This document shows positions 9,054-18,500 of a stretch of DNA of 36,309 nt, in pieces (the stretch's first letter is position 1; each line of letters opens with the position of its first letter). Source of the stretch: Verrucomicrobiales bacterium (GTDB taxonomy: Bacteria > Verrucomicrobiota > Verrucomicrobiia > Limisphaerales > DUCD01); contig DUCD01000413.1 in the NCBI GenBank assembly GCA_012959985.1, positions 33,959 to 70,267 of the forward strand. The letters are read 5' to 3'. Position numbers and translations under genes: made by a program. A model generated the notes under the pieces. That model was not told the origin of the DNA. It saw only the letters and a program-made list of their open reading frames with translations, and made no database searches.

Positions 9054-9082
9054 TTGTCTCCGATATTGATTTTTTCTAGGGT
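9054..9082 (+). promoter_or_regulatory. Possible promoter of the BASS transporter
   Basis: TTGTCT (9054-9059) and TAGGGT (9077-9082) are 17 bp apart. The -35 box matches the consensus at four of six positions and the -10 box at three of six. The site lies about 90 nt before the preferred ATG at 9172 and fits the need for a separate promoter after hrpA. Confidence 0.3.
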
Positions 9083-9171
9083 CATGACGGTCACGATGAT
9101 AGTTCATTCATTCGGAATTGCGGTGGGCATTTCTTCCACCGCTTTTCTTTTGGGGAAGCCCCCTCGAAACC

Positions 9172-10089
9172 ATGGTCAAACAATTACTGACCAATCTGAC
9201 TCGGAAAATGCCTCTGCTGGTGGCAGTTTTTGGAATCTCCGCTCTTTTTGTTCCTCATTTTTTCACTCCCTTTAAGCCATTTCTTTCGTGGATTTTTGCC
9301 GCCACGATGTTGGGCATCGGCATGGTGACGAACCTTTCTGAGTTCACTCCAGTCCTCCGCAAACCCGGAACCGTCATCAAAGGTATTTTCGCTCAGTTCC
9401 TGATTATGCCTCTGATGGGTTTTCTAATCGGACGGTGGATGAATTTTGAGCCATCGCTGATCCTGGGCATGGTTCTGGTGGGCGCTGTACCGGGAGCGAT
9501 GGCTTCGAACGTGATTGCCTATCTGGCAAAGACGGATGTCGCCTACTCCATTGCTTTGACGAGTTGCGCCACCCTGCTTGCCCCCTTACTGACCCCGGGA
9601 CTGATCTTCTTCTATGCGCACACCCAAATTGATATCCCTTTCCTGCGCATGGTTAAAAGCATTGTCCTGATGGTCCTTCTACCGCTTATTATCGGCCTTC
9701 TGATTCGACGATCCCATCCAAAACAAATCGGTAGAATCGATTTTGTTTTCCCGGCCTTGTCCAGTTTCAGCATCATCCTCATCTGCTCTACCATCATAGC
9801 CCTCAACCAGGAAAAAATCTTCAGCTTGAGCATACTGTTGTTTACCGCAGTCATCCTCCACAATGCAGCTGGATATTTATTCGGTTACCAGGCCGGTCGG
9901 CTTTTTCGATTCGATACGCGGATGAAAAAAACTCTGTCGATTGAGGTTGGAATGCAGAATGCAGGAATGGGAGCCGTATTGGCTCTGAATCACTTTGATG
10001 CGGAGACGGCTCTCATCCCGGCCGTGTTTGCAGTCTGGTGTGTAATCACGGCATCAATTCTGGCTGAATTCTGGAGACGGATGAACTAA
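9172..10089 (+). CDS. Bile acid:sodium symporter (BASS) family transporter
   Basis: The protein is 305 residues from this ATG, close to the family's usual 300-320. It has nine or ten hydrophobic segments spread over its whole length. Typical family features are the early segment FAATMLGIGMVTNLSEF, the crossing region VLVGAVPGAMASNVIAYLAKTDVAYSIALTSCATLLAPLLTP, and near the end SIEVGMQNAGMGAVLALNHF. Family members use a sodium gradient to move organic anions such as bile acids, pantoate or 2-keto acids; the substrate here is unknown. The ORF track opens at a TTG (9118), which would add 18 residues of poor quality; the ATG is preferred, with GGAAG about 15 nt upstream. Confidence 0.88.
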   Translation: MVKQLLTNLTRKMPLLVAVFGISALFVPHFFTPFKPFLSWIFAATMLGIGMVTNLSEFTPVLRKPGTVIKGIFAQFLIMPLMGFLIGRWMNFEPSLILGMVLVGAVPGAMASNVIAYLAKTDVAYSIALTSCATLLAPLLTPGLIFFYAHTQIDIPFLRMVKSIVLMVLLPLIIGLLIRRSHPKQIGRIDFVFPALSSFSIILICSTIIALNQEKIFSLSILLFTAVILHNAAGYLFGYQAGRLFRFDTRMKKTLSIEVGMQNAGMGAVLALNHFDAETALIPAVFAVWCVITASILAEFWRRMN

Positions 10090-10111
10090 GGAACTCCTCA
10101 ATAATAAATCC

Positions 10112-11752
10112 TCATCGCTTTTTCCTTGATCGTTTAACCGCTGTTTTTTCCGATTTATAAAGCGAAGCGGTGCGTTCCCTGACGGCTTCGGCAATAATAT
10201 CTTTCATCGGTTTTAATGAGGATGAAATCCTATCGAAAACAGTCCGCCCGATAACAACAACTTCCACTGAGCTCAATGCCCGGACACCAGCGGCACGTGG
10301 CCGGTTATCGATCAAGGCCATTTCACCAAAGAAATCCCCGGCACCAAGTTCGGCAAGCACTTCATCTTTATTCGAATCCGGGTCCCTCCGAACCACTTCC
10401 ACCTTTCCCTTTTCAATAATGTAGAAAGTGGTTCCCGGATCACCCTGAAGAATAATATAGTCCCCGGGCTCATAAAAAGCATGCGAGACTCTTTCTGTCT
10501 GATCGGTTCTCAGATGGGTTAAGTCTCTCTGAAAGACCACTTGCCAGGCCCAGTCGAACCCTACCTTGGTTCTTCGAGACCAGGAAGGAAGTTTCATCAG
10601 ATACACCCCACGCCAGACAAACCAGGCCCAGAAACCCGAAAGGCGAAGGCCCATCATTTCCGCGACAGCCGTATGGCCTCCAATGGAGCAAAGTTGCCCC
10701 AAGGCCTTGTGATAAAACGGTTGAGTCTGTTCTCCATGAAGAACCCGTCGGATATTATGGGCAATCTGTTTTCCCTGTCTTTCGGCAAATTGCCCGGTCG
10801 GAGCGGAGACATGGCCGTCGAAATCATTGATGATCCAGGCACAATCCCCGGAAGCCCAAATTCGTGCCTGACCCTGAAGCCGCATATCAGGGTCTGCAAT
10901 CAGTCTCCCCCGTTCTTTAGGAGTATTCAGTTTCTCTATGACCGGAGACATCTGAGTACCGATAGTGCAAATCAAAGTTCCCCCTCTGATCATGCCTCCG
11001 CTTTTGAGGCGGACCCCTTCCGGAGTCGCCACGACTGCCCGTTCGTTCAACATGACATTGATCCCGGCTTCGCCCATTTTTTCGCGAGCGAATTCCCGGA
11101 GATCGCTGCTGATTTCCGGCAACACCTGAGATCGGGAATGAACCAGTACCACAGACAAATCCTGAACCGAGATATTGGAGTAATAGCGAAGGCTTCCCCG
11201 GACAAGATCATTTATTTCACCGGCTGTTTCCACACCGCTGTATCCTCCCCCAATAATGACAAACGATAGATACCAGCGTTTGCGTTCGGGATCCGAGCAC
11301 ACTTCGGCTTTCTCCAATTGCTGCATGACATGGCTTCTCACCGCCAAAGCATCGCCGATTGTCTTGAGTGGAAAAGCATGATCAGCCATACCCGGAACCA
11401 TCGTCAAGTTGACGACGGCGCCACAGGCAATCACTAAGTGATCATAGGAAATATCCTCGGAACCTCCTTGATCCGATTCAAACTCAATCCTACTTTCTGC
11501 AGGATCAATTCTAGTGACTTCCTCGGTTCGACATTGGACTCCGGGAAGCATTTGCCTCAATGGAGCACAGACTGAATCCGGATTCAGGGAACCACCGGCC
11601 ACCTCGGCAAGTAAAGGATGAAATACCATATGGTTCTCCTTGTTGAAGAGAATAATTTCAACTTGTGAAGGATCCAGAAGTTTACGAAGAACCGCCGCAC
11701 ATTTGACACCGGCGAATCCTCCACCGGCTATGATAATTCGGATCGAAGCCAT
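10112..11752 (-). CDS. Type II NADH dehydrogenase fused to a cyclic-nucleotide-binding domain
   Basis: Residues 1-415 form an NDH-2 type flavoprotein that would pass electrons from NADH to quinone at the inner face of the membrane. The FAD-binding motif IIIAGGGFAGVKCA is at 6-19, the NADH-binding motif FVIIGGGYSGVETAGE at 164-179, and the FAD-contacting segment IWASGDCAW at 298-306. A hydrophobic, Trp-rich stretch at about 372-405 (GFWAWFVWRGVYLMKLPSW) matches the membrane-contact region of NDH-2. Residues 422-510 are an added CNB domain with the phosphate-binding cassette FGEMALIDNRPRAAG at 475-489. The tail is basic (KRSRKKR). The fusion suggests control of respiration by cAMP or a similar ligand; this is inference. 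The gene converges on the BASS gene with 22 nt between stops. Confidence 0.9.
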   Translation of the reverse strand: MASIRIIIAGGGFAGVKCAAVLRKLLDPSQVEIILFNKENHMVFHPLLAEVAGGSLNPDSVCAPLRQMLPGVQCRTEEVTRIDPAESRIEFESDQGGSEDISYDHLVIACGAVVNLTMVPGMADHAFPLKTIGDALAVRSHVMQQLEKAEVCSDPERKRWYLSFVIIGGGYSGVETAGEINDLVRGSLRYYSNISVQDLSVVLVHSRSQVLPEISSDLREFAREKMGEAGINVMLNERAVVATPEGVRLKSGGMIRGGTLICTIGTQMSPVIEKLNTPKERGRLIADPDMRLQGQARIWASGDCAWIINDFDGHVSAPTGQFAERQGKQIAHNIRRVLHGEQTQPFYHKALGQLCSIGGHTAVAEMMGLRLSGFWAWFVWRGVYLMKLPSWSRRTKVGFDWAWQVVFQRDLTHLRTDQTERVSHAFYEPGDYIILQGDPGTTFYIIEKGKVEVVRRDPDSNKDEVLAELGAGDFFGEMALIDNRPRAAGVRALSSVEVVVIGRTVFDRISSSLKPMKDIIAEAVRERTASLYKSEKTAVKRSRKKR

Positions 11753-11827
11753 GGGATAATTTACAAATGTAACTCAATCGAGGCTCTGCGCCAACTGAAA
11801 CAAAAAGAATATGCAATAAGGAATTCC

Positions 11828-13048
11828 CTATTCACCCGACTGGAGAAACACAAAGGCTCCCTTCTTGTTACCGACGACAAGGTCCGTTCGTCCGTCGCCG
11901 TTGATATCGCCCGCAGTGATCTGCCGACCACAGCCTGAATCATCATCGATCTGTTGAGGAATAAAGCGAATTATTCCATTTTCACGATTCAGCTGAAAAT
12001 AATACAGCACGGCAGGATCACGTGCACCCGGATCACGTCCATTGTGAGCCCAGTAGCATTTGCCAGTCAAAATGTCCTTTAGTCCATCACCATCGACATC
12101 GACAAGATCGACTGCATGAAGCTGTGAGAACACCAGTCCATGAGAGTTATCTTCAGGCTTCTGATCCATTATTCGATGCTCGCGGAAAGTGATGTGGTTT
12201 CCTTCCTTGATATTCTCATACCAGCTGAGTCCGTATTGATGGGCCGATAGGGAGGTGATCACATCTGAATCCCCGTCTCCATCCACATCATAGGCATACA
12301 TCTGAGCGCCCCCTCCCCGCTTACTAAACGGGAAAAGGTTTTCCTCCCATATAGGATCGCCTTTCAAATCTTCCGGCTGTCGCCACCAACCGGACGCCGT
12401 CAGCAAATCAATACGGCCATCGCCATCGATATCCCCATAACCAAGTCCATGAGCAAAGCGACTCCAGGAATGTTTCTTCGAGACGAAATGAAACTTCCAG
12501 AGATGCGTTGGATGATCAGGGTCGAACACCGCATACCCCAACCGACCTTGAAACATGCAATACAGGTCGGGTCTGCCATCCCCATTGATATCCCGAAAAC
12601 CCGGCGATTCGTTGTCTACGTTGGGAAAAGCTTCGAATCGTTTCCAGTGCCCCGTATCGGCTTTCGGATTCCGAAACCAGTAACTCGGAGTCCCGGGAAA
12701 ACCAATCACAAAAACATCATCCCATCCATCCCGATCAAAATCATAGACAAAGGAAAAAAAATTATTGTCTACATAACCTTTGTCATTCGGATAATCCTTA
12801 GGCGGGTAAATTTCATGTTTCGATTTGAATGCAGGACCTTCATACCAGTAAGGCCCGCTGATAACATCCCCATTTCCGTCTCGGTTCAGGTCCCCGAAGG
12901 TTGCTCCTTCCGAATAATACCGATCAGTCAGTCGCTGTTTAACAAATGATTTCGATTCATTGAGTTTATCAACACCGGCCGCCGGAATCGTGAGACTCAA
13001 AATCAGGGAACAGAAAATACCATGGAAGATACCGGGTTGAGAGATCAT
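11828..13048 (-). CDS. Secreted FG-GAP/VCBS repeat protein
   Basis: This 406-residue protein has a Sec signal peptide (IFHGIFCSLILSLTIPAAGVD, about residues 7-27). The rest is a single beta-propeller with calcium loops of the form DxNxDGxxD, for example GDLNRDGNGDVISGPYWYEG near the start, DFDRDGWDDVFVIG, DINGDGRPDLYCM, DIDGDGRIDLLTASGW, DVDGDGDSDVITSLS and DVDGDGLKDILTGK. The phrase GPYWYEG and the late DINGDGRTDLVVGNK are typical of a family abundant in Planctomycetes and Verrucomicrobia, sometimes fused to hydrolase domains. No catalytic domain is present here. Function unknown; a binding or scaffold role outside the cytoplasm is likely. It may end the operon that begins at 22831. Confidence 0.85.
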   Translation of the reverse strand: MISQPGIFHGIFCSLILSLTIPAAGVDKLNESKSFVKQRLTDRYYSEGATFGDLNRDGNGDVISGPYWYEGPAFKSKHEIYPPKDYPNDKGYVDNNFFSFVYDFDRDGWDDVFVIGFPGTPSYWFRNPKADTGHWKRFEAFPNVDNESPGFRDINGDGRPDLYCMFQGRLGYAVFDPDHPTHLWKFHFVSKKHSWSRFAHGLGYGDIDGDGRIDLLTASGWWRQPEDLKGDPIWEENLFPFSKRGGGAQMYAYDVDGDGDSDVITSLSAHQYGLSWYENIKEGNHITFREHRIMDQKPEDNSHGLVFSQLHAVDLVDVDGDGLKDILTGKCYWAHNGRDPGARDPAVLYYFQLNRENGIIRFIPQQIDDDSGCGRQITAGDINGDGRTDLVVGNKKGAFVFLQSGE

Positions 13049-13128
13049 CGATGATTGGTAACCGGAATTGCTTAAAGACTCAAATGAAATAAGCGCATTA
13101 AAGCACGACTACACTTGAAAGTCTCGCA

Positions 13129-14955
13129 TCACATCAGTGGAGCAGCAAAACCAGTGAAGGCATTGGCCAGTCTGAGTTTAATTTCCCGAAAGGTCAGATT
13201 GACTTCAGGAAAGCTGCCAACTGTTCGATACCGCTGGGAAAAATCGGAATGATACAAGGGGACGGGTTCCTGATTTTTCTTCAATTCATAGCAGGTTGTA
13301 TATCGAAATGGCCATATATCCAGAATGGGCAACATCGCCGAAAAACTTGCGATAATTCCACTGAAGAAAGAAATCACCGGGACGTCTCGTCTACGGGCAA
13401 CCGTCCAACTGTTCCGAGTTGAAGTATCACGCCCAATTTCCTTTTCCAGATCCTTGGAAAAATTTTCATCATCAATCAAGAGAAGGCATTCGGTATTCCA
13501 ATTGGCTGATCGGGGATCAAAATTGTGAGAACCGATAATGGAGATCCGACTGTCGATGACGATTGATTTAGCATGAATACACAATCGAGAACCTTTATTC
13601 CGCAATGGCAGAGGGGTCGAATACCGGGTACTGAATTCAGGGAATTCTTCATAGTAATCAGCAAGGACTTTTTTGTATCGCGGCATCATTTCAACAATGT
13701 CTTCCGGCACCGGCTTGAACTCATGGATTTCAAATCTAAGTTTCTTTACCTGACGTTTTCGTTTCTTGTAGGAAGCGGCGAATACCGAAACCTTGTCGGT
13801 AGAAGCCAAACTGTTGGAGGAACAGATAATTCTTAGGTCCGGATTGTTCTTCCTCATCATTGAAAACATCCGAACTGCCTCGGACGTCAGAATCAAATAG
13901 GGAGTCTGAAATACAAGTCGCTGTTCAGAGTTCTCAATATATTCTCTGATGGCTTGAAAATCGGACTCAACCGTTCCGAGATTGGTGGCATTCCTTCGAT
14001 TTTTTTCTGGGGAATCTGAAAAATACCGAACCTTATCCACAGGGTAAAGTTTTAGAGAAGACCGCTGTTTTGACAGCGCGTATTGATCCGCGGCGATACT
14101 GAGCTCATTGAACTTTGAACGATCGGAGATTCCTTTGAAGCCTGCATCCGACGAATCCGAGGTAGCCATCATTCTGGAAGCGATGTCCATGAATCGTTGT
14201 CCCTGTTCAGCTAATTCATGATTCCAGAATTCATCGAAAGACTGACTCATCTGATCAACGGAATTTCCAATGACAAGCACATCCCGATCCTTGAAATTAA
14301 AGACGGGATCTCGGTCAAAATAGGCATTTTGAATGTTTCGTCCTCCGATGATACCAATCCGTCGATCAACCAGAAACAGCTTGTGGTGCATTCTTCGATT
14401 TGCTTTTCTGAAGCGTAAAAAGAGACCGCGAGCGTAGTCGCTTGTCAAGTTAACGGCGTTGGTGGAAATGGGGTTGAAAAACCTAAACTCAATATTTGCA
14501 TGAGCCATCATCCATTGAGTCAACTTGTCCGCTGAACTGATCGGTATCAACTGATCGACCAGCAACCGGACCTTTACTCCCCTTCGAGCAGCTTTCAACA
14601 ATTCTTCAAAAACAAACTCTCCGCATTCATCTCCGATCCAAAGGTAAGTTTGAATGTCAATGCTTGTGGTTGCTGTGCGTATGAGGTGAATCCGTGACAA
14701 TAGGGCATCATCCCCAATATTGATCATGGTCAAGTAATGTCCCAATCCTGTTTCAAGTTGCTTTGCCAAATCCTGATACTCTGACGAAATAGGAGTGATA
14801 TTGCGGATTTGGGCATCTCGATCTAAAAACAAAGCCTGAGCCGCTTCTATTTTCTGACCACTGTTGACGACACACCCATTCAGGAGAACGCAGAATACCA
14901 GCAGAACAAAAGTTTCCGCATCGAAGCGTTTCAGAATTTGTTTCAGGAGGTCCAT
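13129..14955 (-). CDS. Phospholipase D-like lipoprotein (cardiolipin synthase family)
   Basis: Two HKD motifs mark a PLD-superfamily phosphotransferase: HHKLFLVD (H190, K192, D197, counted from my start) and HAKSIVID (H461, K463, D468), each followed by IIG(G/S)(R/H)N. The layout resembles bacterial cardiolipin synthase/PLD-like proteins of about 500-600 residues. The N-terminus MDLLKQILKRFDAETFVLLVFCVLLNGC ends in a lipobox with the lipidated cysteine at about residue 28, so the enzyme is probably anchored to a membrane outside the cytoplasm. The ORF track starts nine codons earlier at a TTG; the ATG at 14955 is preferred because it gives a compact signal peptide. Likely action: transfer of a phosphatidyl group or hydrolysis of phospholipids. 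Substrate is not certain. Confidence 0.85.
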   Translation of the reverse strand: MDLLKQILKRFDAETFVLLVFCVLLNGCVVNSGQKIEAAQALFLDRDAQIRNITPISSEYQDLAKQLETGLGHYLTMINIGDDALLSRIHLIRTATTSIDIQTYLWIGDECGEFVFEELLKAARRGVKVRLLVDQLIPISSADKLTQWMMAHANIEFRFFNPISTNAVNLTSDYARGLFLRFRKANRRMHHKLFLVDRRIGIIGGRNIQNAYFDRDPVFNFKDRDVLVIGNSVDQMSQSFDEFWNHELAEQGQRFMDIASRMMATSDSSDAGFKGISDRSKFNELSIAADQYALSKQRSSLKLYPVDKVRYFSDSPEKNRRNATNLGTVESDFQAIREYIENSEQRLVFQTPYLILTSEAVRMFSMMRKNNPDLRIICSSNSLASTDKVSVFAASYKKRKRQVKKLRFEIHEFKPVPEDIVEMMPRYKKVLADYYEEFPEFSTRYSTPLPLRNKGSRLCIHAKSIVIDSRISIIGSHNFDPRSANWNTECLLLIDDENFSKDLEKEIGRDTSTRNSWTVARRRDVPVISFFSGIIASFSAMLPILDIWPFRYTTCYELKKNQEPVPLYHSDFSQRYRTVGSFPEVNLTFREIKLRLANAFTGFAAPLM

Positions 14956-15000
14956 TGAAATTGGTTTTGAAAGACTCTGCAACAGGAATGGATTAACAAG

Positions 15001-15438
15001 TTACTTGAATTCAGGATGAACACTGAGGAGACGTTTCATTTCATCGGGAATAGGGACCGCCTTCATTTTACCGGAATCCTGGTTTTCAACACAGATCACC
15101 GTCAATTCGCCTTCTGCTGCAGGAGGGTCACCCGGATTACTGAGATTATAAAATCGAAGGCAATAATGTATTGTCTTGTGTCGAATCTCCTGCACATACA
15201 AATGAATCTCCACTTCGTCTTCAAATTTCAGCGGACTCTTATACCGACATGCAGCATGCACTCTCGGTAACCCGAAAGAACGACTAATTTGCTTCATGAG
15301 AACCGAAAAACCAAGGGAACGATAAAACTCATGTTCCACCCGTTCCATATATCGAAAGAAATTGGAAAAATGAACCATGCCCGCCATATCCGTTTCGGAA
15401 AACTGAACTCGATGTATCGTCTTGAAATGATCTTTCAT
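15001..15438 (-). CDS. YbgC-like acyl-CoA thioesterase (hotdog fold)
   Basis: The 145-residue protein has the 4-hydroxybenzoyl-CoA thioesterase pattern VQFSETDMAGMVHFSNFFRYMERVEHEFYRSLG near its N-terminus, where the Asp of ETDMAGMV is the expected catalytic residue. The length equals that of the YbgC/FadM family. Such enzymes hydrolyse short or medium acyl-CoAs in the cytoplasm. The ORF track opens at a GTG at 15522 that overlaps the upstream gene; I prefer the ATG at 15438 (MKDHFKTIHRV), because homologues start just before the first beta strand. It sits 68 nt after the stop of the CRTAC gene and just before the PLD gene, so lipid turnover could be a shared theme, but this is inference. Confidence 0.88.
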   Translation of the reverse strand: MKDHFKTIHRVQFSETDMAGMVHFSNFFRYMERVEHEFYRSLGFSVLMKQISRSFGLPRVHAACRYKSPLKFEDEVEIHLYVQEIRHKTIHYCLRFYNLSNPGDPPAAEGELTVICVENQDSGKMKAVPIPDEMKRLLSVHPEFK

Positions 15439-15506
15439 ATGCTGGTGCCGGGATGTGAAATGAATGTTGGATGGTTGATGGTATTTTGAGGTTATTGAAT
15501 CGTTCC

Positions 15507-18500
15507 TTATAATTCCTGCCACTTTACGTTGACTGTTTCGGAGACATCAGAAGGTAAAGTTACGGAGATTTCCTTTCCATCCGGCCAACGAATCCAGACA
15601 TGGGTTTCCTCGAATGGAGCCGCCAGGATTTGAACAAACTCGTCTTGAGATCCATCTCCCGATCCACCATGAATCTCGTGAACCGCTCCCCAATGGGTAT
15701 CGTCATGAAGCCGGAGTTGGGCTCCAATACTGAACGGGTTGCCTGAATGACCGGTCAAACGAATGCGCCGGCCACGTCGCGAGGATTGGTTCACAAATAC
15801 ACGCCCCCCTCCGCTACGACCAATTACTGCCAAGTCGACACAACCATCTTGATTGAAATCACCCACAGCAGCGCTGACTTGGTCTTCAAAAACACGGATT
15901 CCGGAGGATATTGGATCCAAAGGCAGAAAACGTCCATTACCAAGACCTTGCAGAATCTGTCCGACCCCGGACTCCTGCCCCGCCTGACTCAAGGGAACTG
16001 CAGAACAGTTTTGCGCAAGGAAGATATCTTCAAATCCATCAAGATTGAAATCCGCAATCACAGCATTATTTGCCGGTGAAATCTGGGCGACTTCCGGAAG
16101 CGGAACCGCTTCAAATCGGTCTCCCCGGTTCAGAAAGATCATGGATCTGAGTTCGCGTATCTCGTATCGCTCCATTCTGTAAGGCAACAATGCAAGCAAC
16201 TCATCAAGCGACATGGACGAATACTCCTGATAGGTGAGTCTCAAGCCCGGAACAGCCTTTCTGAGATCATCCAAGTCATTCTGTGGAACCCAATCGCCAA
16301 GCTTCCGGTCGAACCCGGCTTCGATCAATGTATAGGACTTCCGATGTTCCGGTTTTCCAACAACTAGGGCATAAGGGTAACCGGAATCAGCTTGAATAGA
16401 AGAATTCAAACCCCGGTTGCAGGCGAGCAGATCCATACGTCCATCATTGTCAAAATCAGCGACTTGGACGGATTGCCAAAGTCCCGAAAAAGAATCCAAT
16501 CCAAGGCGACTCGTTGCATCAACGAATCTCCCTCGCCTGTTCATAAAAACAAGTAGGGATCCCCATTCACGGGAAAGAGCTAAATCAGGAATTCCGTCCC
16601 CGTCCAGGTCAGAAAAAACAGCTCCTGTGATTCCCCCCACAACATCAGAATCCGACATTTCGGTTTCTTCAATTTCGATCTCTCCTTGGCTGTTTCGAAT
16701 CCAACAGCTTTGCATCCCTAAGGGATATTGCTCAGGCCTAGGGATAAACCCGACGAAAGCCTCCAAATGACCATCGACATCAATATCCGCCATGGCAATG
16801 GTCGAGGGAATTCCTCTATCGATCCCAAACAATACTTTCTTGTGCTTTCGACGGGAACCGTTGCCAGTGCTTAAAATCAAACCGGTCTCCTGTTCCTTCC
16901 CGACAGGCGGCAAAACGGATCCGAATGGAATCAAAAGATTGAAGAGGCCCCCTGCTCCACCGTTGCTCAATATTCCCCCGACGCCATTCACAAGGTATTC
17001 TGGGTTTGAATCAGGGTATAATGAGAGGAAAGTCATGTTTTCCTTTTCAAATCGATAGACCCGGATAGGGTTTCGATTGCCCGGGACAGAATCCCTACCG
17101 GCAACCAGGTCCACACGACCATCTAGATCGACATCTATCCATGAAACCCTAGATCCGATTCGTGCAGCTCCATAGGGAAGAAGAGGTTGTTTCTCAAATT
17201 CAATTGCCATCGACGTTGAAGCATTTCCTTCGGAAGGAGAGAGACGAACGCTGATTTCCAGAAACAGGGGCAAGTTCTTTGAAGGGAGCGGCTTTGAATT
17301 CATTAACTCAGGCTCTTGAATTTCATAGATCCGGTTGGATCCAACCTCGCTGATGACGCTGACCTTCCCGCTTCGCCAGAAAACCTTAATCTGCGATGAA
17401 GTTCCTTTCTGATCCAAAGCCGCAAAAACGCGAATGGAATCATCACCGGATAAATACCGTCCCCCTGAGAGGATTTCCTGGGTTTGAGTCATCTCACCAG
17501 CTGTCACCTCGATTCGGGCTCCCACGCCCATGGTGTTCGGACCCCGTCCGCGTAACCTCACCGCAATTCTAGGAGCGGTTGTCTCATTGCGGTAGATTAG
17601 GCATTCTTCATTGAGACAGTTTACGACAATGTCCAGATCCCCATCATTGTCCAGATCGCCCAAGGCCATCCCATGAGATATCCGGTCTGAGGAAAAACCC
17701 CAGTTCCGCCCTATTTCACGAAACTTCCAGTTGCCCAGATTACGGAAAAGCAGATTCGGAACACGAATTTCAGGTGTCGAAAGAATTTCACGTGAAGAGG
17801 TCCGCATCGTTCGTTTTTCATCACTCCGTTTCGCCAGACGATCCCGGTCGTTGGGATTGTGGAGATGGCCATTTGTCACCAGCAGGTCCTCGTATCCGTC
17901 CAGATCAACATCCAGGAAAACTGGAGACCATGACCAGTCGGATGCCTCCACTCCGCTGTACCAGGCAATTTCAGAAAACGTCAAATCTTTGCGCTGATGA
18001 TAAAGCATGTTCCTTGGAGCCTGGGGAAGATCACCGGGCGATTCACCTCGAAAGAGCGTCATTTGTTGACGCTTCCGATGATCCAGCCTTCGACTCAACA
18101 TTTCAGTCACAAAAATATCAGGCAATCCATCACGGTCGATATCGGCAAAATCAACACCCATTGAAGCGTAACTCATGATGCGAAATGCTGAGCCACTCAT
18201 TTCGTTGAATCGACCCTGTCCGTCGTTGATCCATAATCGATCGGGTGTCTGAAAATCATTGCACACAAATATATCAGGGTGTCGGTCCTGATTAACATCA
18301 TAGAACATGACCGCCAATCCGAAATCCGAAGGTTCCTCCATGACGGAGCCGTCCTGGTTTTTGAAGAAACCCTGCGACCAGGAGACTCGACGAAACTGCC
18401 CGACGCCATCATTCAGAAAAAGCGCATCCGGGGCGCCAAATTCCACTAGATTACCGTTGATGATCTTAATCTTGTGGGCATACCTTCCGGTGACTCGAGT

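Noticed and set aside
9118-9171. TTG start of the BASS transporter in the ORF track
   Set aside because: The added 18 residues are not family-like and an ATG at 9172 gives the normal length.
10541-11269. 242-residue plus-strand ORF
   Set aside because: It lies wholly antisense to the NADH dehydrogenase gene, has no recognisable domain, and is a shadow of a well supported gene.
12061-12900. Recurring GATATC/CCATCGACATC-like short repeats within the FG-GAP genes
   Set aside because: They arise from repeated D-x-D-G-D-G codons in propeller loops and are not a CRISPR or independent DNA repeat.
15439-15522. GTG start extending the thioesterase by 28 residues
   Set aside because: The extension overlaps the CRTAC gene end, is polar and unlike the family, and homologues begin near the ATG at 15438.
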